Origin: Burkholderiaceae bacterium
Lineage (GTDB): Bacteria; Pseudomonadota; Gammaproteobacteria; Burkholderiales; Burkholderiaceae
Assembly: GCA_947371415.1 (NCBI GenBank)
Contig: CANBPJ010000097.1
Coordinates: 1 to 6,595, forward strand
Length of the DNA stretch: 6,595 nt
Direction: 5' to 3'
A model generated the notes under the pieces. It had not been told where the DNA came from. It did not search any database and saw only the letters and a list, made by a program, of their open reading frames with translations. Numbering within the stretch: position 1 is the first letter of the stretch; each line of letters begins with the position of its first letter. Of the stretch, positions 1-6,368 are shown one piece after another. Position numbers and translations under genes: made by a program.

Positions 1-1853
1 TCTCCCGCAATCTCAAAAGTCATTTGATTGCCCAGCTTCAGCTTTAAGGTCTTGGCAATGCCAGCCTCCAATGAAACCTGCGGCCCGCTTCCCTCGATCC
101 ATTTGCCAGCAGTGATGCGATTACCCTCTGGTAATTGATCGGTATAGGACAGGTTAAATTCTCGGTCGACTAAACGACGTGCATTCTCATCAACATAATC
201 ATTGGGTCCTATGGCTTTTCCGTCGACCTCAATTAAGCGTGCTCGTACCATTGGACTAAAACTAGGCTTTGCCACTCCTGCATCGGCAAGGGATTTAGCA
301 ATGTCCAGCTTTTGATCTTCTTGAATATTAATCATGAAGCGATTGGGTGCATCTGCCGGAATATTTCCCTGCCATGTGGCCAATAAATCCTGTCGAAGTA
401 GCAGGATTAACAATAAAGCCATCAAAGCGATGCCTAAAGCGGTGATTTGCATCACCGCAAATCCTGCACGACGCGCTTGCGCGGTCAATGCAAAACGCAA
501 GGCAAAACTATTGGCACTCCACTTAGAAAACAGCACATTCAATACACGCAAGGATACCCAAGAAACTAGCGCAAAGAGGCAAACAGCCAAGCTAAAACTA
601 AGCCCTACCCATGAGGCTAGCCTCCAATCCCTTGCTGCCATCGCAATTAACACCAGGCAAGTGCAGCCACCAAAGAGCGCAACCCAAACCGCTTTAATGT
701 TGACTGTGCCAAGCTCTTTTCGAATGAGTCGTACCGGTGAAATCGTCACCAGGCTGAATAGCGGCGGACCAGCAAAACCCACTAGCAAAAAAGAGGCAAA
801 CAATACGCTCCAAGCGACAGGCCAAATAGATGTAGAGGGTAAATTCGCCATCACTAAATTACCCAAGATGCGCATAAAGATTTCTTGCACTCCATACCCA
901 ATCACAGCACCAATGATGGCGGCCAATAAGCTCAGGCTGGCCAATATTTTTATTTGATTTAGCAAAATCGCATGTTGGCTTGCGCCAAGGCATTTCATAA
1001 CAGCACAAACATCCGCTTGTTTGAGGACATAACGGCGGGCTGACAAGGCGATTGCTACGGCAGCTACCATCGCGGTTAGCAAAGCTACCAAGGATAAGAA
1101 TCGCTCTGCCCGGTCCAATGTTTTACGCATCACAGGCTGTGCATTCTCTAAAGTCTCTATGCGCAATCCGCGCAATCCGTCAGATGCAATCGATTGCGCC
1201 GCCCATTTCTCATAGGCAGAAATAGCGCGATCCTCTCCAGCCAACAATAAGCGATAAGTAACGCGACTACCCAGACCAATGAGGCCTGTAGCAGGCAAGT
1301 CCTCAAGTGACATCATGACTCGTGGTGCAAAGTTCATAAATCCAGCACCACGATCTAGCTCCCGCTCTAAAACGCCAGTGATGTCAAATTGCTTACCCCC
1401 CAAAGACATGCGGTCACCTAGCTTGGCATCCAAGCTAGCGAGCATAGCGGGATCAACCCAGACAGAGCCCGTGGGCGGAGTGAGATCCGGTAATGCAGAG
1501 GAAACCTTGAGTTGGCCACGTAATGGGTATTCCTTGCTTACCGCCTTGATGGAGGCAAGCTTACTTTGCGAGCCAACCGTTGCCATACTTGGAAAGACAA
1601 TGGTTTGGGCAAAGCTGAGCTGGCGCTCTTTTGCCTCCTGAATAAAGCGCTCAGGCAATGGCTGATCAGCCACCAGCAGTAAATCTGCAGCGAGCAGTTG
1701 GCGAGCATCGAACTGAAAAGCCCGCTGCATCCGGTCAGCCAAAAAACTGACGCTAGATAACGCGGCTACAGAGAGCGTTAGCGCAACCAGCAGCGCTAAC
1801 AATTCCTTAGATCGAAAATCTCGCCTGATACCCTGAAAAAATCTAGCTAGCAC
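1..1853 (-). CDS. FtsX-like (YbbP family) ABC transporter permease, 3'-truncated by the window edge
   Basis: This is a large inner-membrane permease of the FtsX/MacB/YbbP type; I read 617 open codons from a GTG at 1853 to the left window edge. It has an N-terminal membrane segment at about residues 18-38 and a first periplasmic (MacB-PCD-like) domain at about 45-245. A three-helix FtsX core follows (about 252-272, 303-323, 345-370), opened by a typical LDRAERFLSLVALLTAMVA stretch and containing VMKCLGAS. Three more helices (about 388-405, 413-436, 464-487) lead to a second periplasmic domain that begins with APNRFMINIQ. Family members are around 800-850 residues, so the second FtsX core is missing here only because the window ends. 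GTG is the first usable start after an in-frame stop at 1884-1886 and lies 5 bp after the SDR stop; no strong Shine-Dalgarno is seen, so coupling to the SDR is likely. YbbP-type permeases work with a YbbA/LolD-like ATPase, which is not in this window. The substrate is unknown; envelope lipid or lipoprotein handling is an inference from the fold. Confidence 0.9.
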   Translation of the reverse strand, partial: MLARFFQGIRRDFRSKELLALLVALTLSVAALSSVSFLADRMQRAFQFDARQLLAADLLLVADQPLPERFIQEAKERQLSFAQTIVFPSMATVGSQSKLASIKAVSKEYPLRGQLKVSSALPDLTPPTGSVWVDPAMLASLDAKLGDRMSLGGKQFDITGVLERELDRGAGFMNFAPRVMMSLEDLPATGLIGLGSRVTYRLLLAGEDRAISAYEKWAAQSIASDGLRGLRIETLENAQPVMRKTLDRAERFLSLVALLTAMVAAVAIALSARRYVLKQADVCAVMKCLGASQHAILLNQIKILASLSLLAAIIGAVIGYGVQEIFMRILGNLVMANLPSTSIWPVAWSVLFASFLLVGFAGPPLFSLVTISPVRLIRKELGTVNIKAVWVALFGGCTCLVLIAMAARDWRLASWVGLSFSLAVCLFALVSWVSLRVLNVLFSKWSANSFALRFALTAQARRAGFAVMQITALGIALMALLLILLLRQDLLATWQGNIPADAPNRFMINIQEDQKLDIAKSLADAGVAKPSFSPMVRARLIEVDGKAIGPNDYVDENARRLVDREFNLSYTDQLPEGNRITAGKWIEGSGPQVSLEAGIAKTLKLKLGNQMTFEIAG

Positions 1854-1858
1854 TACGA

Positions 1859-2644
1859 TTAAATCGCCTGTATCTGACCACCATCAACACGAATCACTGA
1901 GCCAGTAATAAAGGAAGCGCTTTGACTGGCTAAAAACGCAGCCGTATCGCCATACTCCTGAGGATCACCATAGCGCCCCATAGGGATTTGTTTCAAACTG
2001 GCCTGAACTACGGAGTCATAACTCACGCTTTCCCGTTGGGCACGTGCCTCGTCTAGCTGGCGCAAGCGATCTGTTGCTACACGCCCCGGCATGATGACGT
2101 TTACGGTGATGCCTTCAGCAGCAACTTCTGCCGCCAAGGTTTTAGACCAGGCTAGCAATGCTGCCCGCAAAGTATTCGAGATAGCTAGATTTTTAATTGG
2201 GGCAATAGCACCGGAGGTGGTGCTGGTAATAATGCGACCCCACTTGCGCTGACGCATTCCCGGTAGAACACGATCGGTAATACTAATGAGCGATAGCACC
2301 ATGTCATTAAAACTCTTTTGCCAGAGAGCTGGATCTTGTCCCGCAGCAGGAGTTGGCGCTGGTCCACCAGTATTGTTAATCAAAATATCAATCGGGCCCA
2401 ATTCTTGCTCTACCTTTGTAATCAAGGCATCAATCACCGAGCTATCTGACAAATCCCAACTTAAGGCCAGCGCTTTACCGCCAGCAGCTTCAATCAACTC
2501 CACTGATTTTTTGAGGCCTTCTGCGTTGCGCCCAGTCACCGCTACCTTGACACCTTCACGCGCCAAAGATACTGCCATTGCTTGACCTAAACCACGGCTC
2601 GATGCCATTACTAAGGCAACCTTGCCCTTGAGTCCTAAATCCAT
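1859..2644 (-). CDS. Atypical short-chain dehydrogenase/reductase-fold protein (FabG-like, catalytic Tyr and Lys absent)
   Basis: A 261-residue Rossmann-fold protein of the classical SDR length. The cofactor loop at residues 14-20 reads ASSRGLG in place of the usual TGxxxGxG, and NNTGG (90-94) replaces NNAG. A Ser/Thr-rich strand end (STTS, 141-144) sits where the catalytic Ser is expected. The YxxxK motif is not present: the aligned region reads SNTLR (156-160), so Tyr becomes Ser156 and Lys becomes Arg160. The C-terminal half is typical, with PGRVATDR (186-193), ITGSVIRVDGG (246-256) and a normal end. From memory this matches a recognised FabG-like SDR subgroup (the cd05344 type) described as lacking a perfect NAD motif and the catalytic tetrad. 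It may therefore bind a nucleotide or acyl substrate without classical hydride-transfer chemistry; its reaction is unknown. The ATG has a good ribosome site (GGAG, 5 nt spacer). It lies 42 bp after the lipoprotein gene and 5 bp before the FtsX-like permease, probably in the same transcription unit. Confidence 0.92.
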   Translation of the reverse strand: MDLGLKGKVALVMASSRGLGQAMAVSLAREGVKVAVTGRNAEGLKKSVELIEAAGGKALALSWDLSDSSVIDALITKVEQELGPIDILINNTGGPAPTPAAGQDPALWQKSFNDMVLSLISITDRVLPGMRQRKWGRIITSTTSGAIAPIKNLAISNTLRAALLAWSKTLAAEVAAEGITVNVIMPGRVATDRLRQLDEARAQRESVSYDSVVQASLKQIPMGRYGDPQEYGDTAAFLASQSASFITGSVIRVDGGQIQAI

Positions 2645-2649
2645 GTCTT

Positions 2650-2653
2650 CTCC
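2650..2653 (-). promoter_or_regulatory. Ribosome binding site of the SDR gene
   Basis: GGAG read on the minus strand, 5 nt before the ATG at 2644. It supports that start and suggests that the SDR is translated independently of the lipoprotein gene 42 bp upstream. No convincing terminator or promoter is visible in the 42 bp gap (2645-2686). Confidence 0.6.
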
Positions 2654-2686
2654 ATCTTATTGATATGTACTGCAATTACAGAATCA

Positions 2687-3337
2687 CTACTGCCCCAGAG
2701 GTGGGGGCAAATTACCAGCATACTTATAAAGTACCACCTCATACTCCTTCAAAATTTGGGTCAGCGCTTCTTGTTGGCCCAAAACCAATGCTTGGGGGGT
2801 ATTGTCCTTTAATGCGATTCTCTTTGTATAGCGGTTTTTGCCGATCACAGGATTGCGCTTTTGGGGATCAGTAGCAGTTAAGAAAAATTCTACTGTCACC
2901 ACTGCCTCAGGACGGACACGATAGTCACCATAAAACTCTTCTACCGAAGTCTGCAGAATGTAATACGGGAAGAAGCCATTACCCTGCCCCACTGTCATAG
3001 AAAAGATTTGGGCGTTATTCATCCACTGACGAGTCGCGTTACCCACCATCTCATTTGGTAGCACAGAATAGATGTTATAAAAATCTTTTTCATAGCGCTG
3101 ATCCCCTAAACGGTAGATAAAGGACTTGCCATCAAAAGGTGGGGTTGTAGCCACTGGGCCCATCTTGAGCCAAAGATCTGTCCGCGGCCTGTAAGGAGTG
3201 CCAGTTCGCTCTGGTGCCACCATCCAGCTGGTCGACTCTAGTGCAGGTCGCTTGGGCAGAGAGCAAGCGCCCAAAGCAGTCATGATGAGGCCGACAGTAA
3301 CGAACTTAGCAAACTTTTTCATGGTCTGGATTCTCAT
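2687..3337 (-). CDS. ABC-type transport auxiliary lipoprotein (DUF330/PqiC-like)
   Basis: A 216-residue predicted outer-membrane lipoprotein, the last subunit of the MCE transporter cluster. The N-terminus is a lipoprotein signal: basic residues (K7, K8, K11), a hydrophobic stretch at about 12-22 and the lipobox LGAC at 22-25, making Cys25 the lipidated residue. Ser26 follows; under the Lol +2 rule the absence of Asp there favours the outer membrane. The mature part contains FIYRLGDQRYEKDFYNIY (73-90) and an LPNEMV segment, which resembles the ABC_trans_aux family (PF03886) that contains PqiC. Family members pair with MCE proteins and are thought to dock their periplasmic end at the outer membrane. 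The start at 3337 overlaps the MCE gene's stop as ATGA and has GGAG 7 nt upstream; Met6 (3322) is an alternative start that would still give a complete signal peptide. The gene ends in tandem stops, TAG followed directly by TGA. Family assignment is firm; the lipid carried is unknown. Confidence 0.9.
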   Translation of the reverse strand: MRIQTMKKFAKFVTVGLIMTALGACSLPKRPALESTSWMVAPERTGTPYRPRTDLWLKMGPVATTPPFDGKSFIYRLGDQRYEKDFYNIYSVLPNEMVGNATRQWMNNAQIFSMTVGQGNGFFPYYILQTSVEEFYGDYRVRPEAVVTVEFFLTATDPQKRNPVIGKNRYTKRIALKDNTPQALVLGQQEALTQILKEYEVVLYKYAGNLPPPLGQ

Positions 3338-4248
3338 TTTTGAGCTCCATTCATTGGGGGCGTAATACGTGCAGGAGGCTCACCCCAGATTAAAGTGGAT
3401 GGAGATTGGCTAGCTACACGAGTAAATTCATTTAACTGCTCGCTTGCCTGGCGCAGATTCTCCAGTGTGGCCGTTGTATCGCCTTGAACGCTAGTCACGG
3501 TTTGACGCAAAGACACCATGGTTGCAACTAATTCGCGCATCAAGATATTGAGCTGATCTTTATCGGTCACCTTATCAAAACGTGCTAGCAATACATTCAG
3601 ATCCTTGATGGAGTTGATCAGGCCAGCATTATCTTTGCCATCGCCAGCCATCAGCTTATTGAGATTACCTAAAAGCGCATCGAATTTCTTTTGGGTTCCG
3701 TCGACATCCAGGCTATTTAATCCACTAATGAGCTTTTGAATGCCGGAAATAATTTCATCCGCCTGATTAGGCATAGAGGGAATCACTGGATATTCGGACG
3801 CCCATGAGTATGGAAGTGGAGAATATTGGGATGCGCTTGCATAGAAATCAAATTCTACATAATTAACCCCAGTAATGCCCATGGATCTAACGCGTGCACG
3901 CAGGTTATCTTTCAGATAGATTTGTAAATGACTCAGCTCAATCTTATCTCCAAAGATTTGCATCCTGACTACCACATATTCACGACGCTCTGGCATCGGC
4001 ACTTCTTTTTCATAGATATCACCAGATAAGCCAATCGAAGTAACCTGACCAATCTTGACACCCCGAAAACGCACTGCTGCACCAGCATCCAAACCCGTTA
4101 CTGATTGCTTGATATAGGTTTCAACCATGAAGGATTTTTTAAAAATCTGCCCCGAACCAAAGATCAACACAATGGTTAGCAATGCACCGATTGCCGCTAG
4201 GACAAAAATGCCTAAGCGGAAATAATTAGGATTGGAGTTATTGCTCAT
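3334..4248 (-). CDS. MlaD-family MCE-domain protein with long helical C-terminus
   Basis: A 304-residue, single-pass inner-membrane protein with a periplasmic MCE domain, the lipid-binding ring component of an MCE transporter. One transmembrane segment lies at about residues 11-30, followed by the MCE domain at about 38-136, including the conserved GLDAGAAVRFRGVKIGQV stretch (52-69) and the ITGVNYVEFD end (125-134). Residues about 160-280 are polar and mostly heptad-like (for example ISGIQKLISGLNSL, and the run of Leu-rich helices from 210 to 275), which suggests a coiled-coil extension. The C-terminus carries SPSTLIWGEPP (282-292), like the PSxLLfGxPP end found in MCE proteins that pair with a DUF330 lipoprotein. 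E. coli MlaD is only about 180 residues, so this is a longer type, nearer to PqiB in logic though with one MCE domain. The start overlaps the ATPase stop (ATGA) and the stop overlaps the lipoprotein start (ATGA). By homology it should form a hexamer on the permease-ATPase core; the substrate is inferred to be phospholipid or another lipid. Confidence 0.94.
   Translation of the reverse strand: MSNNSNPNYFRLGIFVLAAIGALLTIVLIFGSGQIFKKSFMVETYIKQSVTGLDAGAAVRFRGVKIGQVTSIGLSGDIYEKEVPMPERREYVVVRMQIFGDKIELSHLQIYLKDNLRARVRSMGITGVNYVEFDFYASASQYSPLPYSWASEYPVIPSMPNQADEIISGIQKLISGLNSLDVDGTQKKFDALLGNLNKLMAGDGKDNAGLINSIKDLNVLLARFDKVTDKDQLNILMRELVATMVSLRQTVTSVQGDTTATLENLRQASEQLNEFTRVASQSPSTLIWGEPPARITPPMNGAQK
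3345..3348 (-). promoter_or_regulatory. Ribosome binding site that favours the upstream lipoprotein start
   Basis: GGAG on the minus strand, 7 nt before the ATG at 3337 and inside the last codons of the MCE gene. It supports initiation at 3337 over the in-frame Met codon at 3322, which has only a weak GAG about 10 nt upstream. Confidence 0.55.
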
Positions 4249-5012
4249 GCTGAGTCCTTACTCATGATGCGGTTAAAGAATTGATGCACCCTGGGATCTT
4301 TGCTGGTATCTCTCAATACCTTTGGATCACCCTCGGCAATAATGCCCTTAGCATCCTTGTCTAACATAATGACTTTATCGGCGATGGAATAAATACTTGC
4401 TAACTCGTGAGAAACAATCACAAACGTAAAGCCTAAATTTTTTGAGAGGTCCAAAATCGTACTGTCGAGATCGGCAGAGGTTATCGGGTCAAGACCTGCT
4501 GAAGGCTCATCTAGGAACAAGATCTTCGGATCTAAGGCCATTGCCCGTGCAATTGCGGCACGCTTTTGCATTCCGCCACTGATTTCACTGGGCATATAGG
4601 TTTCGTAAGGAAGGAGACCAACCAAATCCAACTTGCAGCGCGCTAGCAAATCCATTTGAGGCTTGGTAAGCTGGGTGTACTCTTCCATGAAAAGTGTCAC
4701 ATTGTCCAGCAGATTCATGGAGCCAAATAAAGCACCCTGCTGATACATCACCCCAAAGCTCGTCATGATCTTTTGACGCTCAGCACCTTGGGCGGTGGTG
4801 ATATTTTGACCCTCAATCAGCACGTCACCCGCAAGCGGCTGATATAAACCAAATAAATTTTTGAGAAGACTGGATTTACCACAACCCGATCCGCCCAAAA
4901 TAACAAAGATCTCGCCATTCTTTACGGAGAAATCGAGATTTTGTAAGAGTACCTTTGAGCCATAACCAACGGTGAGGTTCTGGACATCGATTGCATTATC
5001 AAGAGCGCCCAT
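4245..5012 (-). CDS. MlaF-like ABC transporter ATP-binding protein
   Basis: A 255-residue cytoplasmic nucleotide-binding subunit that powers the MCE lipid transporter. All ABC motifs are intact: Walker A GGSGCGKSS (40-48), Q-loop at Gln91/92 (MYQQGALF), signature ISGGMQKR (144-151), Walker B ILFLDEP (164-170) with catalytic Glu169, D-loop SAGLD (171-175) and switch His202. The GGMQKR form of the signature and the YQQGALFGSMNLLDNV stretch are typical of MlaF/Ttg2A-type ATPases rather than of generic importers. Length is normal for the family, with a C-terminal tail (about 230-255) like that by which MlaF contacts its partners. The ATG shares one base with the permease stop (TGATG), and its own stop overlaps the MCE start, so translation is probably coupled on both sides. 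An AGGA lies about 10 nt upstream of the start. I leave the symbol blank because the operon is not a standard mla operon. Confidence 0.96.
   Translation of the reverse strand: MGALDNAIDVQNLTVGYGSKVLLQNLDFSVKNGEIFVILGGSGCGKSSLLKNLFGLYQPLAGDVLIEGQNITTAQGAERQKIMTSFGVMYQQGALFGSMNLLDNVTLFMEEYTQLTKPQMDLLARCKLDLVGLLPYETYMPSEISGGMQKRAAIARAMALDPKILFLDEPSAGLDPITSADLDSTILDLSKNLGFTFVIVSHELASIYSIADKVIMLDKDAKGIIAEGDPKVLRDTSKDPRVHQFFNRIMSKDSA
4255..4259 (-). promoter_or_regulatory. Ribosome binding site of the MCE gene
   Basis: AAGGA on the minus strand, 6 nt before the ATG at 4248, lying within the last codons of the ATPase gene. With the ATGA overlap this is a classic arrangement for translational coupling plus re-initiation. 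Confidence 0.6.
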
Positions 5013-6184
5013 CAGAAGCCCGTCCTGTAAGAGATATAAGCGAAGATGCCGTCTACCAATACGATCATGACAATACTACTCACGACTGCACGGGTCGCAG
5101 AGATACCAACAGCTGCAGCACCAGTGCCTGTTTGCATCCCACGTAAACAGCCCATTGCAGAAACAACTACTCCAAATAAGGTGGCCTTGAGTAGACCAGA
5201 AAGAATATCTTCTACATCCACGGCAGCCAACATGCCGTTATAGAAATTGATGAAAGGGATACCGTAAATCTGCATCGTTAACATGGATGAGAAGATGCTA
5301 ACGATGTCGGCATATAGGGTTAATATCGGCGCCACTAAGATACCCGCCAATACTCTTGGCACCACCAAGAAACGGATCGGACTCAAACCCCCCGTCACTA
5401 ATGCATCTACTTCGCTATTCACGGTCATGGTTCCAATCTCCGCAGCAAAGGCGGCAGATGAGCGACCAGCCAACAGAATCGCGGTGATCAAAGGACCCAT
5501 CTCGCGAACAATACCTAATGCAGCTAGCGGCCCCACAAACGAGACAGCGCCAAACTGCTGCATACCAATAGCTGCCTGAAAGGACAAAATCACCCCGATC
5601 AAAAAGGCGACTAAGCCAACGATTGGCAAAGCAGCAATACCAGCTTCTACGGCAGCATTTACAAAATCACCCCAACGTACTTGCTTAATGTTGCGAATGG
5701 ACCAAACCAAATCAGCAGCAAGATGACCGGTAAAGGTAATCAAGCCGCGAGCATCATCAATCAGATTCTGGGTGGCCATGCCAGTGCTCACGACAAAATT
5801 TCTCTTCGGCTTTAAGGCGGGCACGGGAAATAAGTTGCCGATCGGAGCAAACTCTTGCAGGAGCGGTTGGTATTTAGAATCCAGGCCCTGAATCTCAAAC
5901 TGCCCACCTGCTTTTTGTTGCGCTTCTTCTACATCAATCAGAAATGCAAATGCAGAACCATCTAATGAGCTTACCTTTGAGGCATCAAAGATTAATGATT
6001 GAGTTTTGCCGCCGCCTTGAGCTAGCCAAGCGGCTTGTTTCTGGCGCACTTCACTCCACACTCCCGCCAGAGAATAGACGTTCACCACCCCACTCAAGGC
6101 AACTTGAGCATGGCTTTGATCAAGCTCCGACCAAACCGCTACCGGGCTATCTACAAGCGCTGAATTGGTGTCTGAAATGCTCAT
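5012..6184 (-). CDS. STAS-MlaE fusion: MCE lipid ABC transporter permease
   Basis: A 390-residue permease in which a cytoplasmic STAS domain is fused ahead of an MlaE-type membrane domain. The numbers here count from the ATG. STAS covers about residues 18-115 (AQVALSGVVNVYSLAGVW onwards, with SSLDGSAFAFL at 72-82); in E. coli this part is the separate protein MlaB, which binds the ATPase. The MlaE domain follows at about 138-390 with five to six hydrophobic segments and the family hallmark REMGPLITAILLAGRSSAA (227-245), then EIGTM and GMQTGTGA. At the position matching the MlaB phosphoacceptor Thr (VDTAGL) this protein has Gly, see findings. The start is ambiguous: ATG at 6184, or TTG at 6190 two codons upstream (392 residues). 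AGGA at 6202-6205 is 11 nt from TTG but 17 nt from ATG. I chose ATG because TTG starts are rarer and a -10-like TATAGT sits 6 nt before the ATG. It is the first gene of the cluster, and its stop overlaps the ATPase start by one base. Confidence 0.95.
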   Translation of the reverse strand: MSISDTNSALVDSPVAVWSELDQSHAQVALSGVVNVYSLAGVWSEVRQKQAAWLAQGGGKTQSLIFDASKVSSLDGSAFAFLIDVEEAQQKAGGQFEIQGLDSKYQPLLQEFAPIGNLFPVPALKPKRNFVVSTGMATQNLIDDARGLITFTGHLAADLVWSIRNIKQVRWGDFVNAAVEAGIAALPIVGLVAFLIGVILSFQAAIGMQQFGAVSFVGPLAALGIVREMGPLITAILLAGRSSAAFAAEIGTMTVNSEVDALVTGGLSPIRFLVVPRVLAGILVAPILTLYADIVSIFSSMLTMQIYGIPFINFYNGMLAAVDVEDILSGLLKATLFGVVVSAMGCLRGMQTGTGAAAVGISATRAVVSSIVMIVLVDGIFAYISYRTGF

Positions 6185-6190
6185 AGTCAA

Positions 6191-6196
6191 ACTATA
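6191..6196 (-). promoter_or_regulatory. Possible -10 element of the MCE transporter operon
   Basis: TATAGT on the minus strand matches the TATAAT consensus at 5 of 6 bases. It lies 6 nt before the ATG at 6184, so transcription would begin at about the start codon and give a leaderless message. The only good -35-like hexamer, TTCACA (6217-6222), is 20 nt away, which is longer than ideal. The space between the tRNA terminator and the gene is about 40 bp, so an operon promoter must lie about here unless reads pass the terminator. This is a prediction from sequence only. Confidence 0.3.
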
Positions 6197-6228
6197 AGGG
6201 ATCCTGATGAAAGGATTGTGAAACGCCT

Positions 6229-6265
6229 AAAAAGAAAAAAGGGCCTAGTTTTTCAACTAGGCCCT
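6229..6265 (-). terminator. Intrinsic terminator of the tRNA-Arg transcript
   Basis: On the minus strand a perfect 10 bp inverted repeat (GGGCCTAGTT with AACTAGGCCC, arms 6255-6264 and 6241-6250) extends to 11 bp with an outer A-T pair. The loop is GAAA, a stable GNRA tetraloop. It is followed at once by TTTTTTCTTTTT (6240-6229). The T-tract occurs only in the minus direction, 9 nt beyond the CCA end of the tRNA, so it terminates the tRNA and separates it from the transporter operon downstream. Confidence 0.92.
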
Positions 6266-6273
6266 GTATGGGT

Positions 6274-6350
6274 TGGTGCGGCTGGCAGGAATTGAACCCA
6301 CGACCCCTTGGTTCGTAGCCAAGTACTCTATCCAGCTGAGCTACAGCCGC
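6274..6350 (-). tRNA. tRNA-Arg (anticodon ACG)
   Basis: A complete 77-nt cloverleaf including an encoded 3' CCA (6274-6276). The acceptor stem is GCGGCTG/CAGCCGC with discriminator A. The D stem GCTC/GAGT has one G-U pair, with loop AGCTGGATA. The anticodon stem CTTGG/CCAAG carries loop CTACGAA, giving anticodon ACG at 6314-6316. A 5-nt variable loop and a T arm GTGGG-TTCAATT-CCTGC (two wobble pairs) follow. A20 and C35, the known arginine identity bases, are both present. A34 is expected to be deaminated to inosine by TadA so that the tRNA reads CGU, CGC and CGA. It is divergent from greB with 18 bp between them and ends at the intrinsic terminator just downstream. Confidence 0.97.
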
Positions 6351-6368
6351 AACAGCCATTATTATGCC
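6351..6368. promoter_or_regulatory. 18 bp divergent promoter zone between tRNA-Arg and greB
   Basis: The gap is AT-rich and holds -10-like hexamers on both strands over the same bases: CATAAT on the minus strand (6361-6366) for the tRNA, and TATTAT (6360-6365) or CATTAT (6357-6362) on the plus strand for greB. Corresponding -35 regions would have to lie inside greB and inside the tRNA gene; none is a strong match. There is no Shine-Dalgarno before greB. The assignment is tentative. Confidence 0.35.

Noticed and set aside
334..957. Plus-strand 207-codon open frame, and another at 1279-1641
   Set aside because: Both are antisense to the FtsX-like permease, whose reading frame is continuous and recognisable; their products have low-complexity Ala/Thr/Lys-rich composition and no family resemblance.
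1156..1180. Short direct repeat GCGCAATCC twice in a row
   Set aside because: Two 9-bp copies encode a Leu-Arg-Gly repetition inside the permease; too short and in coding frame, so not a regulatory or mobile repeat.
1430..1855. Repeated GCTAGC/CTAG-containing hexamers
   Set aside because: They fall mostly in Leu-Ala-Ser codon contexts with irregular spacing; no array or operator pattern is supported.
2645..2686. Promoter or terminator in the 42 bp gap between lipoprotein and SDR
   Set aside because: AT-rich, but no hairpin with a T-tract and no paired -35/-10 that I could support.
2185..2874. Small open frames on both strands overlapping the SDR and lipoprotein genes (2185-2367, 2286-2585, 2665-2874)
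   Set aside because: They are alternative-frame readings of well-supported genes with no recognisable domain or ribosome site.
5046..6186. Plus-strand open frames at 5046-5243, 5283-5579 and 5944-6186
   Set aside because: They are antisense readings of the STAS-MlaE permease.
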